From Pseudomonas sp. GD03944 (GTDB lineage Bacteria > Pseudomonadota > Gammaproteobacteria > Pseudomonadales > Pseudomonadaceae), in the NCBI RefSeq assembly GCF_029839275.1, contig NZ_JAOCAH010000007.1:124001-188000 (forward strand): a DNA stretch of 64,000 nucleotides. Direction: 5' to 3'. The notes under the pieces were generated by a model. That model was not told where the DNA came from. It ran no database searches and saw only the letters and a program-made list of their open reading frames with translations. The position numbers and the translations under genes were made by a program. Below, piece after piece: positions 54,821 through 63,372 of the stretch; position 1 is the first letter of the stretch; the number at the start of each line of letters is the position of its first letter.

Positions 54821-54971
54821 CTCTCACGTTGCTCCCGCCTGACCTGGGTTTGCGAAAGCACCGCCCGCCCCTCGAAAAAGCCGTCTGAAACCCGCCTTTG
54901 GATTGGCTGTAGTCCCCGCCGCAAACCGCTACAATGCGCCGCCGTTTCCATTACCCGCTGAGGCCGTGCGC

Positions 54972-55364
54972 ATGAAATTCCGTTTTCTCCTGTGGATGCT
55001 GGGCCGCCTGATGGCCAAGGCGAGCCGTGAAAACCCCGACTTCCAGCAGCAGCTGGTCGACCGCGACATGGTATTCCAGCTGCACACCCTGGACGGCAAG
55101 ATCGCCCGCCACTTCATCGTCAAGAACCAGCGCATCACCAGCAAGCGTGGCCCGGCTGCCGAGCCCGCCTTCGCTCTGGGCTTTCGCGATGGCGCCTACG
55201 GGTTCGCCACCATGAACGCGAAGAACAAGCAGCTGGCGTTCATGCAGGGGATCCAGAACAAGGACATCCAGATTCAGGGCAACCCGGCGCTGGTGCTGTG
55301 GTTCCAGGGCCTGACCAAATACCTGATGCCGAAGAAAAAAGCGGTCGAGAAAAAAGCCGCTTGA
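54972..55364 (+). CDS. Small protein of an SCP2-like sterol-carrier family (function unknown)
   Basis: A 130-residue protein beginning MKFRFLLWMLGRLMAKASREN (ATG 54972). The fold looks like the SCP2 helper domain: an N-terminal amphipathic helix followed by strand patterns QLHTLDGKIARHFIVKN and DIQIQGNPALVLWFQGLTK. The C-terminus is a lysine/alanine-rich tail. No catalytic motif is seen. It lies between hupA and another hypothetical gene, both on the plus strand, but with its own promoter-sized gap. Confidence 0.75.
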   Translation: MKFRFLLWMLGRLMAKASRENPDFQQQLVDRDMVFQLHTLDGKIARHFIVKNQRITSKRGPAAEPAFALGFRDGAYGFATMNAKNKQLAFMQGIQNKDIQIQGNPALVLWFQGLTKYLMPKKKAVEKKAA

Positions 55365-55445
55365 AGCGAGACGTCACATCTCGCATCTAGTCGTCACGCG
55401 ACGCATTCGCTAGGCTGGGATCAGTTCCTGTGGAAGTCCCAGCCC

Positions 55446-56180
55446 ATGCGCCTCAGCCTCTTTTCCCTGTTCTTCGTGGCCAGCCTGGCCAACGCTGCTC
55501 CCCCTGCTCCTGAAGCTTTCGCCCCGGTGTTCGAACTGGCCGGCATTCGCCTGCTCTGCGATCAGAGCGCGCCGCTGGTACAGCGCGGTATGGACGAGTC
55601 GCAGCACGCCGCGCTCGGACGCGCCTTCGCGGCCGATGCCTTGTGCCTGGACCTGGCCAAACGCCTGACCGGCAAGATCGACCAGGTGCACCTGGACAAG
55701 GCCCGCGAGCTGCTCGACAGCCCGCTGGCCCGGCGCTTCACCGAGGCCGAGCGGGCTGTCGGCGAAACAGGCGCCGACGGCCTGGCTGAATACCGTGCAC
55801 AGCTGGTCGAACGGCCGCCGCGTAAGGATCGCCTGGAGCTGGTGCGCCGTCTGGACGCCGCCGCGCACACCACGGTGCTGGCGACGCTGCTGCGCTACGA
55901 GGTCGGCAAAACCCAGGCGCTGCTGGCCCTGAGGGCGCGGGGCGAGTCCCTCGATGAAGAAACGCTCGGCCGCCAGACCCAGGCCCAGGCTGACGCCTTG
56001 CGGGTGTCGAGTGCCCAGGCGGTGGAGTCGTTCATGCTGTACGCCTACCGGCAGATGCCCAGCGACCAGTTGACGGCCTATGCCGAGCTGTACGAACAGA
56101 TACCCGTCGCCCGGTTGCTGGAAAGCAGCGCCGAGGCCCTGCCAGGGTTGTTCGCCGAGCGCCGGGCGGCGCTGAAATAG
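55446..56180 (+). CDS. Predicted secreted protein, function unknown
   Basis: A 244-residue, mostly helical protein with a signal peptide (MRLSLFSLFFVASLANA, cleavage after ANA). No known motif is clear; the middle part (SPLARRFTEAERAVG; LYAYRQMPSDQLTAYAELYE) recalls DUF2059-like helical domains of periplasmic proteins. It ends close to the bidirectional terminator. A homologue occupies the same location in P. aeruginosa, but I do not know its function. Confidence 0.72.
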   Translation: MRLSLFSLFFVASLANAAPPAPEAFAPVFELAGIRLLCDQSAPLVQRGMDESQHAALGRAFAADALCLDLAKRLTGKIDQVHLDKARELLDSPLARRFTEAERAVGETGADGLAEYRAQLVERPPRKDRLELVRRLDAAAHTTVLATLLRYEVGKTQALLALRARGESLDEETLGRQTQAQADALRVSSAQAVESFMLYAYRQMPSDQLTAYAELYEQIPVARLLESSAEALPGLFAERRAALK

Positions 56181-56196
56181 TCGGTAGTTGCGCATG

Positions 56197-56223
56197 AAAA
56201 AAGGGCCCTTATGGGCCCTTTTT
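56197..56223. terminator. Bidirectional terminator between convergent genes
   Basis: AAAAAAGGGCCC and GGGCCCTTTTT form a stem of about 11 bp around a 4-base loop. Both strands have T-runs, so it can end both the secreted-protein gene and the HDOD gene. Confidence 0.92.
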
Positions 56224-56238
56224 CGTTGAGGCGCGGGC

Positions 56239-57645
56239 TCAGTGAGCGGAATGGAACTGGGCAGCCAGCTCGCGCAAGGCGACTTCGGCGGCCAGCACCT
56301 TGTTCACCGCGTCATCGGCCTTTTCCCGGGTCAGGCCCAGGCCGTCGTAGAGGCTCTGGGGAATCTCGCCTTGCGGTCCCGAGCCAATGCCGCGGTTGCG
56401 CAGCAGGCTCACCGCCAGGCACACCAGGTTCGGGTAGGCCGATTGCTCACCGGCGAAATCCGGGTCGTGCTGGAAGCGCAGGGCGCTGGCCAGCTCGTCC
56501 GGCATGTCCCAGTAGCGCATCAGCCAGGCGCCGATCTGCTCGCGGCTGATGCCCAGCAGGTGCTGCTCGATGTAGCTGTGCGGCACGTGGGGGTTGACCT
56601 CCAGGTGGCGGCAGATCAGCGAGAAGTGCGGCGGGAAGACGTGGGCCAGGACCAGGTAGCCGAAGTTGTGCAGCAGGCCGGCCAGGTAGGTCAGCCCGGC
56701 TTCGGGGCGCTGCGCGCGCGGCATGGCGCGGGTCAGGCCCTCGATGACCGCGGCGGTGTAGATCGCCTGTTGCCAGTAGGGGGTGGCGTGCTGCGGCTGG
56801 TCCTTGGGCAGGCTCAGGGTCTTGCCCAGGGCCAGGCCGAGGGCCAGGTTGATCACCAGGTCGAAGCCCAGCACGCGGACGATGGCGTCTTCCACCGAGC
56901 GGATCTTGCCCGGGGCGGCGTAGTACGGCGAGGCGGCCCAGCTGACCACCTGGGCGGCCAGCGCCGGGTCGGTTTCGACGACGCCGGTGATGTCGTCCAC
57001 GGTAGCGTCCGGATCGACGCGCAGCTTGATGATCTTCTGCGCGGTTTCCGGCAGCGGCGGAATCTCGATGGTTTCTTCCAGGCGCTGCTGGATACGGCGC
57101 GCGGTGAAGGCCTGCACGGCCTGGGTGATTTCCGCGCGGTCGTCGTCGGGACGGTCCAGGTTCGGCCGGATGTTGCTCAGGGGCTCGCCGAAGCGGGCGG
57201 CGCTGGCCTTGCTCAGCAGGCTCTTGAAGGCCTCGGTGGACAGCTCCAGCAGCACGCCGGGCTGGCCCGACTCGACCAGCAGGCTCGGCATCTTCAGCAG
57301 GCGCTCGTCATACAGGCACGGCGAACTGGTGAGCGGCGGCAGGCCGGGCAGGACGCTGAGCTGGTGCTTGGCGAGCATGCGCTCCAGGCGCTCGGGCTTG
57401 ACCGCCACCAGCTTGCGGCCGGTCAGTTCGGCCAGGCGGTTGAGGTCGAGCAGCTGGCTCTGCGGGTAGATGACCAGCAGGGCGCCGACCGCATCGTCGA
57501 GCAGCACGGCTTGTACACGTTGGTCAGCAGGCAGGTTGGGCTGGTCATTGCGCAACTGGTAGGCCAGGCCGAGCTTATCCAGCAGTTGCAGGATCACCGC
57601 GGGCGGGTGCGGTGTGGTGTCGGGAGCGAGGGCTACATCATTCAT
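56239..57645 (-). CDS. HDOD-domain protein with an N-terminal YbaK-like domain
   Basis: A 468-residue protein. Residues 12-160 resemble the YbaK/aminoacyl-tRNA deacylase fold (ILQLLDKLGLAYQLRND; GALLVIYPQSQLLDLNRLAELTGRKL) and residues about 195-440 form an HDOD domain (IPPLPETAQKIIKLRVDPDA; AGLLHNFGYLVLAHVFPPHF). HDOD proteins are signal-output proteins lacking the HD phosphohydrolase residues. The start is ATG 57645. The role in this genome is unknown; homologues influence motility, biofilm or stress responses in other bacteria. Confidence 0.85.
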   Translation of the reverse strand: MNDVALAPDTTPHPPAVILQLLDKLGLAYQLRNDQPNLPADQRVQAVLLDDAVGALLVIYPQSQLLDLNRLAELTGRKLVAVKPERLERMLAKHQLSVLPGLPPLTSSPCLYDERLLKMPSLLVESGQPGVLLELSTEAFKSLLSKASAARFGEPLSNIRPNLDRPDDDRAEITQAVQAFTARRIQQRLEETIEIPPLPETAQKIIKLRVDPDATVDDITGVVETDPALAAQVVSWAASPYYAAPGKIRSVEDAIVRVLGFDLVINLALGLALGKTLSLPKDQPQHATPYWQQAIYTAAVIEGLTRAMPRAQRPEAGLTYLAGLLHNFGYLVLAHVFPPHFSLICRHLEVNPHVPHSYIEQHLLGISREQIGAWLMRYWDMPDELASALRFQHDPDFAGEQSAYPNLVCLAVSLLRNRGIGSGPQGEIPQSLYDGLGLTREKADDAVNKVLAAEVALRELAAQFHSAH

Positions 57646-57736
57646 AAAGGATCCAGCTTTGAGGAGCACGTTCCCGGAGTATAACCAGCGGGTTTGGCGC
57701 TCGTAGGTGCCAGTGGTCGTAGCGGCGTGACTGAGG

Positions 57737-59812
57737 TCACACTTGGCCGTATTGCTGGCCGTGCCGCAGCCAGCGTTCGAGTAAGGGACTGACGTGCTGC
57801 GGCCAGCGTTCCATCAGGGCCTGCGACGCATCGCGCACGGCCGGCAGCAGGTCGGCGTCGCGCATCAGGTCGGCGACCTTGAATTGCAGCAGCCCGGTCT
57901 GGCGGGTGCCGAGCATCTCGCCGGGGCCACGCAATTCCAGGTCCTTTTCGGCAATGACGAAACCATCGCAGGTCTCGCGCATGATGCCAAGCCGTTCGCG
58001 TCCCAGTTGCGACAGCGGCGGGTGATAGAGCAGCACGCAGTGGCTGGCCGCGCTGCCCCGGCCGACCCGTCCGCGCAGCTGGTGCAGCTGGGCCAGGCCC
58101 AGGCGTTCGGGGTTCTCGATGATCATCAGGCTGGCGTTGGGCACGTCGACGCCGACCTCGATCACCGTGGTCGCCACCAGCAGTTGCAGGTGGCCCTGTT
58201 TGAAGCGGTCCATCACTTCGGCCTTTTCCGCCGGCTTCATGCGCCCGTGGATCAACCCGACGTTGAGCCCGGCGAGGGCGGCGACCAGGTCTTCATAGGT
58301 GGTTTCGGCCGCCTGGCAGGTCAGCTCTTCGGACTCTTCGATCAGCGTGCAGACCCAGTAGGCCTGGCGCCCTTCGTTGCAGGCCGAACGCACCCGCTCG
58401 ATGACTTCCAGGCGGCGGCTGTCGGCGATCACCAGGGTGTTGACCGGGGTGCGGCCCGGCGGCAATTCGTCGAGGATCGAGGTGTCCAGGTCGGCGTAGG
58501 CGCTCATGGCCAGGGTGCGGGGAATCGGCGTGGCGGTCATGATCAGTTGATGCGGGCACAGGCGGCCGCCCACGCCCTTCTGGCGCAGGGCCAGGCGCTG
58601 CTGCACGCCGAAGCGATGCTGCTCGTCGATGATCACCAAGGCCAGGTTGCGGAATTTCACTTCATCCTGGAACAGGGCGTGGGTGCCCACCACCATCGGC
58701 ACGCCGCTGGCGATCTGCTCCAGGGCCGCCGTGCGGGCCTTGCCCTTGAGCTTGCCGGCCAGCCAGGCGACGTCGAGGCCAAGGGGCGCGAGCCACTTGC
58801 TGAAGTTGAGAAAATGCTGCTCGGCGAGAATCTCCGTCGGCGCCATCAGCGCCACTTGATAGCCCGCCTCCAGCGCCTGCAAGGCAGCGAAGGCCGCCAC
58901 CACGGTCTTGCCCGCGCCCACGTCGCCTTGCACCAGGCGCAGCATGGGCTCGTCCTGGCTGAGGTCGTAGGCGATCTCGGCACCGACGCGCTGCTGCGCC
59001 CCGGTGGGGTTGAACCCCAGGTTGGCCAGGAATTGCGCAGGCAGCCGCTTGGCCACCGGCAGGGCCGGCGCCTGCTGGGAGCGCACGCTTTCGCGCAGGC
59101 GCTGCAGGGAAAGCTGGTGGGTAAGCAGCTCTTCGAAGGCCAGACGGTGCTGGGCCCAGTGGCGCCCTTCAGCCAGCTCTTCGAGGTCGGCATCGGGTGG
59201 CGGCCGGTGCAGGTAGCGGATCGCCTGGTCCAGGGGGCTGAGCTGGTAGTCGCGGGCCAGTTCATCGGGCAGCCAGTCCGGCAGGCTGTGCGGGCCCAGG
59301 CGCGCCAGGGCCTGCTCGCTGAGCTGGCGCAGGCGCTGCTGGGTCAGGCCTTCGGTGGTCGGGTAGATCGGGGTCAGGGTCTGTTCTACGGCGATCGGTT
59401 CGTTGCCCGACAGCGCCCGGTATTCCGGGTGATAGATTTCCAGGCCCGAGGAGCCGGGACGCACTTCGCCGTAGCAGCGCACCTGGGTGCCGCGCTTGAG
59501 GCCCTCTTTCTGGGCCTGGCTGAAATGGTAGAAGCGCAGGCTCAGGGTGCCGCTGCCGTCCTGCAGGCGTACCAGCAGGCTGCGACGGCGGCCCATGACC
59601 ACGTCGGCCCCGGCGACGATGCCTTCGACCACCGCATCCTGGCCCGGTCGCAGGGCGCCAATCGGCACGATGCGGGTGCGGTCCTGGTAGCGCAGCGGCA
59701 GGTGGAACAGCACGTCCTGCAGGTTCTCCAGGCCCACCTTGGCGAGTTTCTCGGCCAGGGCCGCGCCGACGCCTTTCAATGCGGTGACAGAAACCGCCGT
59801 CAGTTCGGTCAT
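57737..59812 (-). CDS. recG: ATP-dependent DNA helicase RecG
   Basis: Remodels stalled forks and Holliday junctions. The 691-residue product begins MTELTAVSVTALKGVG (ATG 59812). It has the wedge/OB-fold domain (about residues 50-150; RILRPGQDAVVEGIVAG-like), Walker A GDVGAGKTVVAA (about 300-311), DExH motif IIDEQHRFGVQQR (about 395-407) and the helicase C domain with QLRGRVGRG (about 595-603). It lies 8 bp after oxyR, in the same operon. Confidence 0.97.
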   Translation of the reverse strand: MTELTAVSVTALKGVGAALAEKLAKVGLENLQDVLFHLPLRYQDRTRIVPIGALRPGQDAVVEGIVAGADVVMGRRRSLLVRLQDGSGTLSLRFYHFSQAQKEGLKRGTQVRCYGEVRPGSSGLEIYHPEYRALSGNEPIAVEQTLTPIYPTTEGLTQQRLRQLSEQALARLGPHSLPDWLPDELARDYQLSPLDQAIRYLHRPPPDADLEELAEGRHWAQHRLAFEELLTHQLSLQRLRESVRSQQAPALPVAKRLPAQFLANLGFNPTGAQQRVGAEIAYDLSQDEPMLRLVQGDVGAGKTVVAAFAALQALEAGYQVALMAPTEILAEQHFLNFSKWLAPLGLDVAWLAGKLKGKARTAALEQIASGVPMVVGTHALFQDEVKFRNLALVIIDEQHRFGVQQRLALRQKGVGGRLCPHQLIMTATPIPRTLAMSAYADLDTSILDELPPGRTPVNTLVIADSRRLEVIERVRSACNEGRQAYWVCTLIEESEELTCQAAETTYEDLVAALAGLNVGLIHGRMKPAEKAEVMDRFKQGHLQLLVATTVIEVGVDVPNASLMIIENPERLGLAQLHQLRGRVGRGSAASHCVLLYHPPLSQLGRERLGIMRETCDGFVIAEKDLELRGPGEMLGTRQTGLLQFKVADLMRDADLLPAVRDASQALMERWPQHVSPLLERWLRHGQQYGQV

Positions 59813-59820
59813 GGCCGGCG

Positions 59821-60747
59821 TTAGCCGTTTTGCGCGGGCGGACGGGCGACCGAGCACAGGCGGATCGAGTCAGCCAGGATCTCGATGGCTTTCGGCCGCG
59901 GGAAGCTGGCGCGCCAGGCGATGGCCACGGTGCGGAACGGCACCGGCGCGCTGAGCGGACGCACTTCGATCACGCCGGGGGCGTAGTGGTGGCTGTCCAC
60001 GGCCGAGAACGGCAGGATCGACACGCCGAGGCCGGAGGCGACCATGTGGCGGATGGTTTCCAGGGAGCTGGATTCGACGGTGGTGTGCTTGGCGTGTTCT
60101 TCGCCGCCCTTGCGCAGGGTTGGGCAGGCTTCCAGCACCTGATCGCGGAAGCAGTGGCCTTCACCGAGCAGCAGCAGGCTCTTGTCGTTGAGCAGCTTGG
60201 TGTCGATGCTCTCCATCTCCGCCCAGGGGTGGCCGTGGGGCAACAGGGCGTAGAAGGGTTCGTCGTACAGCGGCAGGGTCAGGACGTCGGCCTCCTGGAA
60301 CGGCAGGGCGATGATGATGGCGTCCAGCTCCCCGGTGCGCAGCTTGTCGCGCAGCACGTGGGTGAAGTTTTCCTCGATGTACAGCGGCATCTGCGTGGCC
60401 ACGCGGTGCAGCTGCGGAATCAGGTGCGGGAACAGGTACGGGCCCACGGTGTAGATGGCGCCGATCTTCAGCGGCGCGGCGAGCTGGTTCTTGCCGGCCT
60501 GGGCCAGTTCGCGGATGCCCTGGGCCTGTTCCAGGACTTTCTGCGCCTGGGTCACGATGCCTTCGCCGACCGGGGTCAGGCGCACTGCGCTCTTGCTGCG
60601 CTCGAAAATCAGCACCCCGAGCTCGTCCTCGAGTTTCTTCACCCCGACCGACAGCGTGGGCTGGCTGACATGACAGCGTTCCGCCGCGCGGCCAAAGTGC
60701 TGTTCCTGGGCGAGGGTGACGATGTAGCGCAGTTCGGTCAGGGTCAT
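59821..60747 (-). CDS. oxyR: Hydrogen peroxide-sensing regulator OxyR
   Basis: A 308-residue LysR-family activator of peroxide-defence genes. It begins MTLTELRYIVTLAQEQHFGRA (ATG 60747). The HTH is at residues 16-40, and the two redox cysteines are in place: C199 (GEGHCFRDQV) and C208 (LEACPTL). The next gene downstream is recG, 8 bp on. Confidence 0.96.
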   Translation of the reverse strand: MTLTELRYIVTLAQEQHFGRAAERCHVSQPTLSVGVKKLEDELGVLIFERSKSAVRLTPVGEGIVTQAQKVLEQAQGIRELAQAGKNQLAAPLKIGAIYTVGPYLFPHLIPQLHRVATQMPLYIEENFTHVLRDKLRTGELDAIIIALPFQEADVLTLPLYDEPFYALLPHGHPWAEMESIDTKLLNDKSLLLLGEGHCFRDQVLEACPTLRKGGEEHAKHTTVESSSLETIRHMVASGLGVSILPFSAVDSHHYAPGVIEVRPLSAPVPFRTVAIAWRASFPRPKAIEILADSIRLCSVARPPAQNG

Positions 60748-60850
60748 AGTCTTAATCCATTGAGATGCGCCCAAGCATAGCGGCTGTATTCAATGTAACC
60801 AACTGCCGATCAGGGCTGACCGGCGTGCCGTGTGGGGTATTTGACGAAAA

Positions 60851-60882
60851 AGGCCCCGATCCACAGGTGCGGATCGGGGCCT
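60851..60882 (-). terminator. Terminator of the exbB-exbD-tonB operon
   Basis: AGGCCCCGATCC pairs with GGATCGGGGCCT around an 8-base loop, about 20 bases after the tonB stop, with TTTTT on the minus strand. Confidence 0.9.
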
Positions 60883-60901
60883 GTTCAGCCTTCCTCAAGC
60901 C

Positions 60902-61630
60902 CTAGCGTCGATCCAGGGCATAGATGAAGGGGGCAACGATTTCCACGGTGCCGCCCTTGAGCATCTCGGCAGGCGGTGCCGGCAGCGGCTGGGCGCGGCG
61001 GATCATCTGCAGGGTCGCGCGATCCAGAGACGCACTGCCCGACTTGCCAGTGAGCGTGTACGACACGACCTTGCCGTTGCCGTCGATCACCATGTGCAGG
61101 CGGTTGACCCCTTCGATACCACGACGACGCGCGTCATCCGGGTAGCGCTTGTACTTGCTCAGGTGGCTGATCAGCTTGCTCTGCCACGTGACTTCCGCCT
61201 GGCTCGGTGCGCTGATGTTCGCCTGCTGAGGCGCCGCAGGCTTGCTGTCGGCAGTCGCGACCGGTGCTGGCGGCGTGTCCGCGGGTGGCGTCTCCTGCGG
61301 CTTGGCCTGTGGCGTCGGCTCGACCGGTTTCGGCGGCTTCGGCTTTGGCTTGGGTTTCGGCTTGGGCGGCGTGATGGCCAGCTTCGGCTTCGGGGCTTCG
61401 ACCAGTTTGGGCTGCGGCTCGGGCTCTTCCGGCGCCACTTCGGGTGGCGGCGGAGCCGCGGGTGCCGGTGCTGCCAGCGGCTCCAGCTCGACCATCATCG
61501 CCGCGGGCGGCAGTTCGATCGGCTTGGCTTGCGGCTGCCAGTACAGGGCCCAGACGAAGAGCGCGACGTGCAGGCCGACCACCAGGATCAGGCTGCCGCT
61601 CCAGGATAGCGTGCGGCTGGATTTCTTCAT
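60902..61630 (-). CDS. tonB: TonB energy-transducing protein
   Basis: Spans the periplasm to energise outer-membrane receptors. The 242-residue product has one N-terminal helix (about residues 12-32), a long proline-rich, Pro-Lys/Pro-Glu repeat region (about 40-130) and a C-terminal TonB domain with YPDDARRRGIEGVNRLHMVI and PLPAPPAEMLKG. Overlaps exbD by 4 bp. The gene is downstream of exbB and exbD as in P. putida. Confidence 0.95.
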   Translation of the reverse strand: MKKSSRTLSWSGSLILVVGLHVALFVWALYWQPQAKPIELPPAAMMVELEPLAAPAPAAPPPPEVAPEEPEPQPKLVEAPKPKLAITPPKPKPKPKPKPPKPVEPTPQAKPQETPPADTPPAPVATADSKPAAPQQANISAPSQAEVTWQSKLISHLSKYKRYPDDARRRGIEGVNRLHMVIDGNGKVVSYTLTGKSGSASLDRATLQMIRRAQPLPAPPAEMLKGGTVEIVAPFIYALDRR

Positions 61631-62052
61631 TGCGCGCCGACCGTCTCCAGGCCGACCAGGCCGATCTTGAGGTAGCCGGACGAACGCAGGTTATCCATCA
61701 CGCTCATCAGGTCGCTGTAGTTAACGTCCTTGTCGCCGCGCACGAAGATGGTTTTTTCCTTGTCCGCCTGGGTCAACCGATCCAGGGCTGCGCCGAGCTG
61801 GCCGGCGGCGACCTGGTCGTTGTCGAGGAACAGGGTGTTGTCGGACTTGATGCTCAGGTAGATCGGCTTGTCCGGGCGCGGCGCCGGCTTGGCGCTGGAG
61901 GCCGGGAGGTCGATCTTCACGTCCACGGTGGCGAGCGGTGCCGCCACCATGAAGATGATCAGCAGCACCAGCATCACGTCGATGAACGGCGTGACGTTGA
62001 TTTCGTGGTTTTCCTGCAGATCGTCTGCGTTTTCGTTCAGGTGCAAACCCAT
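61627..62052 (-). CDS. exbD: TonB-system proton channel protein ExbD
   Basis: A 141-residue membrane protein with a single helix (about residues 20-40) carrying the essential aspartate in INVTPFIDVMLVLLIIFMVAAP. It pairs with ExbB and TonB. The start is ATG 62052, 4 bp after exbB ends. Confidence 0.96.
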   Translation of the reverse strand: MGLHLNENADDLQENHEINVTPFIDVMLVLLIIFMVAAPLATVDVKIDLPASSAKPAPRPDKPIYLSIKSDNTLFLDNDQVAAGQLGAALDRLTQADKEKTIFVRGDKDVNYSDLMSVMDNLRSSGYLKIGLVGLETVGAQ

Positions 62053-62056
62053 GGCA

Positions 62057-63193
62057 TCAGCCCGCCTTGACCATGTGCGGTTGCTGGCTGCGCTCGTTGG
62101 CCGGCAGGGTGTCGAGGTCGCGGCTGACCAGCAGCAGGACCTGGGCCGAGGCGTCGGCGACCTGCGCCTTGTAGGCAGCGATCGAACGGGCGAAGGCGTT
62201 GTAGATGATCACCGCCGGGATGGCTGCTACCAGGCCCAGTGCGGTGGCCAGCAGGGCCTCGGCGATACCGGGGGCGACGACCGCCAGGTTGGTGGTCTGG
62301 GTCTTGGCGATGCCGATGAAGCTGTTCATGATGCCCCACACGGTACCGAACAGGCCGATGAACGGCGCGGTGGAACCGATGGTGGCCAGGATGCCGGTCC
62401 CTTTGCTCATGTCGCGGCCGCAGGCGGCGACCAGACGCTCCAGGCGGAAGCTGACGCGCTCCTTGATGCCTTCTTTCTCGCGGCTGTTGGCGGAGAGTTT
62501 CAGTTCTTCGCGGGCGTCTTCGATGAGGATCTCGCTGAAGCTGTGCTTGGCGCGGGCCTGCTCGGTGGCCTGGGCCAGGTTGCGTGCACCCTTGAGGTCG
62601 ACCAGTTCGCGGCGCAGGCGGCGACGGGCGCTGACCAGCTCGATGCTCTTGGCGATCCACACGGTCCAGGTCAGGATGGAGGCCAGGATCAGGCCGATCA
62701 TCACGCTTTTGACCACGATGTCGGCGCTCTGGTACATGCCCCATGGCGACAGGTCGTGGAAGGCTTCTTCGGCAGCGGCTTCTTCATTCAGGGCGGCCCC
62801 GAGGTCGTTCAGCGAGCCGATCATGTTCGACAGCTCCTGTGCGGTCTCGGGCGCGATGCCGTTCTCGGTGAAGAACTGCGTGCGCACCTGGGCGAGTTGC
62901 TCAGGGGTGGCGTCCGGGCCAAGGGCTTCGATTTTCGCGTTCAGCTCTTCGACCAGGCGAGGATCGACAGCCGGTGCCACGGCACCTGCTGCGGCGGCAT
63001 CCGGCGCTGCAGCGTTCGGTGTGGTGGCCGGTGCTTCCGCTGCAGGCGTCGTTGGGGCGCTTGGCGCGGCCTGTTCGGCCATTGCACTGAACGGCATGAC
63101 CAGCAGGCTGAGCAGGAGGGCGGGAAGAACGCGCAGGCGTTGTGGCCGAGAGGCGACAATGAGTGGCTTAACGCTATGGGCGGTAGAGTTCAT
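62057..63193 (-). CDS. exbB: TonB-system proton channel protein ExbB (long form with signal-like N-terminal extension)
   Basis: A 378-residue MotA/TolQ/ExbB channel protein. The start is ATG 63193, giving a signal-peptide-like N-terminus, then an alanine/proline-rich stretch (about residues 45-80) before the channel domain (about 160-370; SADIVVKSVMIGLILASILTW, GSTAPFIGLFGTVWGIMNSF, AEALLATALGLVAAIPAVI). This long N-terminus is common in pseudomonad ExbB. It is the first gene of exbB-exbD-tonB. Confidence 0.95.
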   Translation of the reverse strand: MNSTAHSVKPLIVASRPQRLRVLPALLLSLLVMPFSAMAEQAAPSAPTTPAAEAPATTPNAAAPDAAAAGAVAPAVDPRLVEELNAKIEALGPDATPEQLAQVRTQFFTENGIAPETAQELSNMIGSLNDLGAALNEEAAAEEAFHDLSPWGMYQSADIVVKSVMIGLILASILTWTVWIAKSIELVSARRRLRRELVDLKGARNLAQATEQARAKHSFSEILIEDAREELKLSANSREKEGIKERVSFRLERLVAACGRDMSKGTGILATIGSTAPFIGLFGTVWGIMNSFIGIAKTQTTNLAVVAPGIAEALLATALGLVAAIPAVIIYNAFARSIAAYKAQVADASAQVLLLVSRDLDTLPANERSQQPHMVKAG

Positions 63194-63261
63194 GCTGGCC
63201 GGACCTAGAGTGGGATAACGGTGACCGATGCCAAGAAGCTGGCATTGGCAAAAAAGGCTGA

Positions 63262-63283
63262 ACATTATTGCAAGTAATTCTTG
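63262..63283 (-). promoter_or_regulatory. Possible Fur box upstream of exbB
   Basis: The minus strand reads AAGAATTACTTGCAATAATGT, which partly resembles the Fur consensus in AT-rich hexamer pattern. Iron control of exbB-exbD-tonB is expected, but the match is imperfect. Confidence 0.35.
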
Positions 63284-63372
63284 TTTATGAAAGCCGTTAT
63301 GTAACTATATTACATTCAGTCTTCTATTTAGAGCGCTCGCGGACAGGTGGGCGAGCGCGTTCGAGGTGATCT

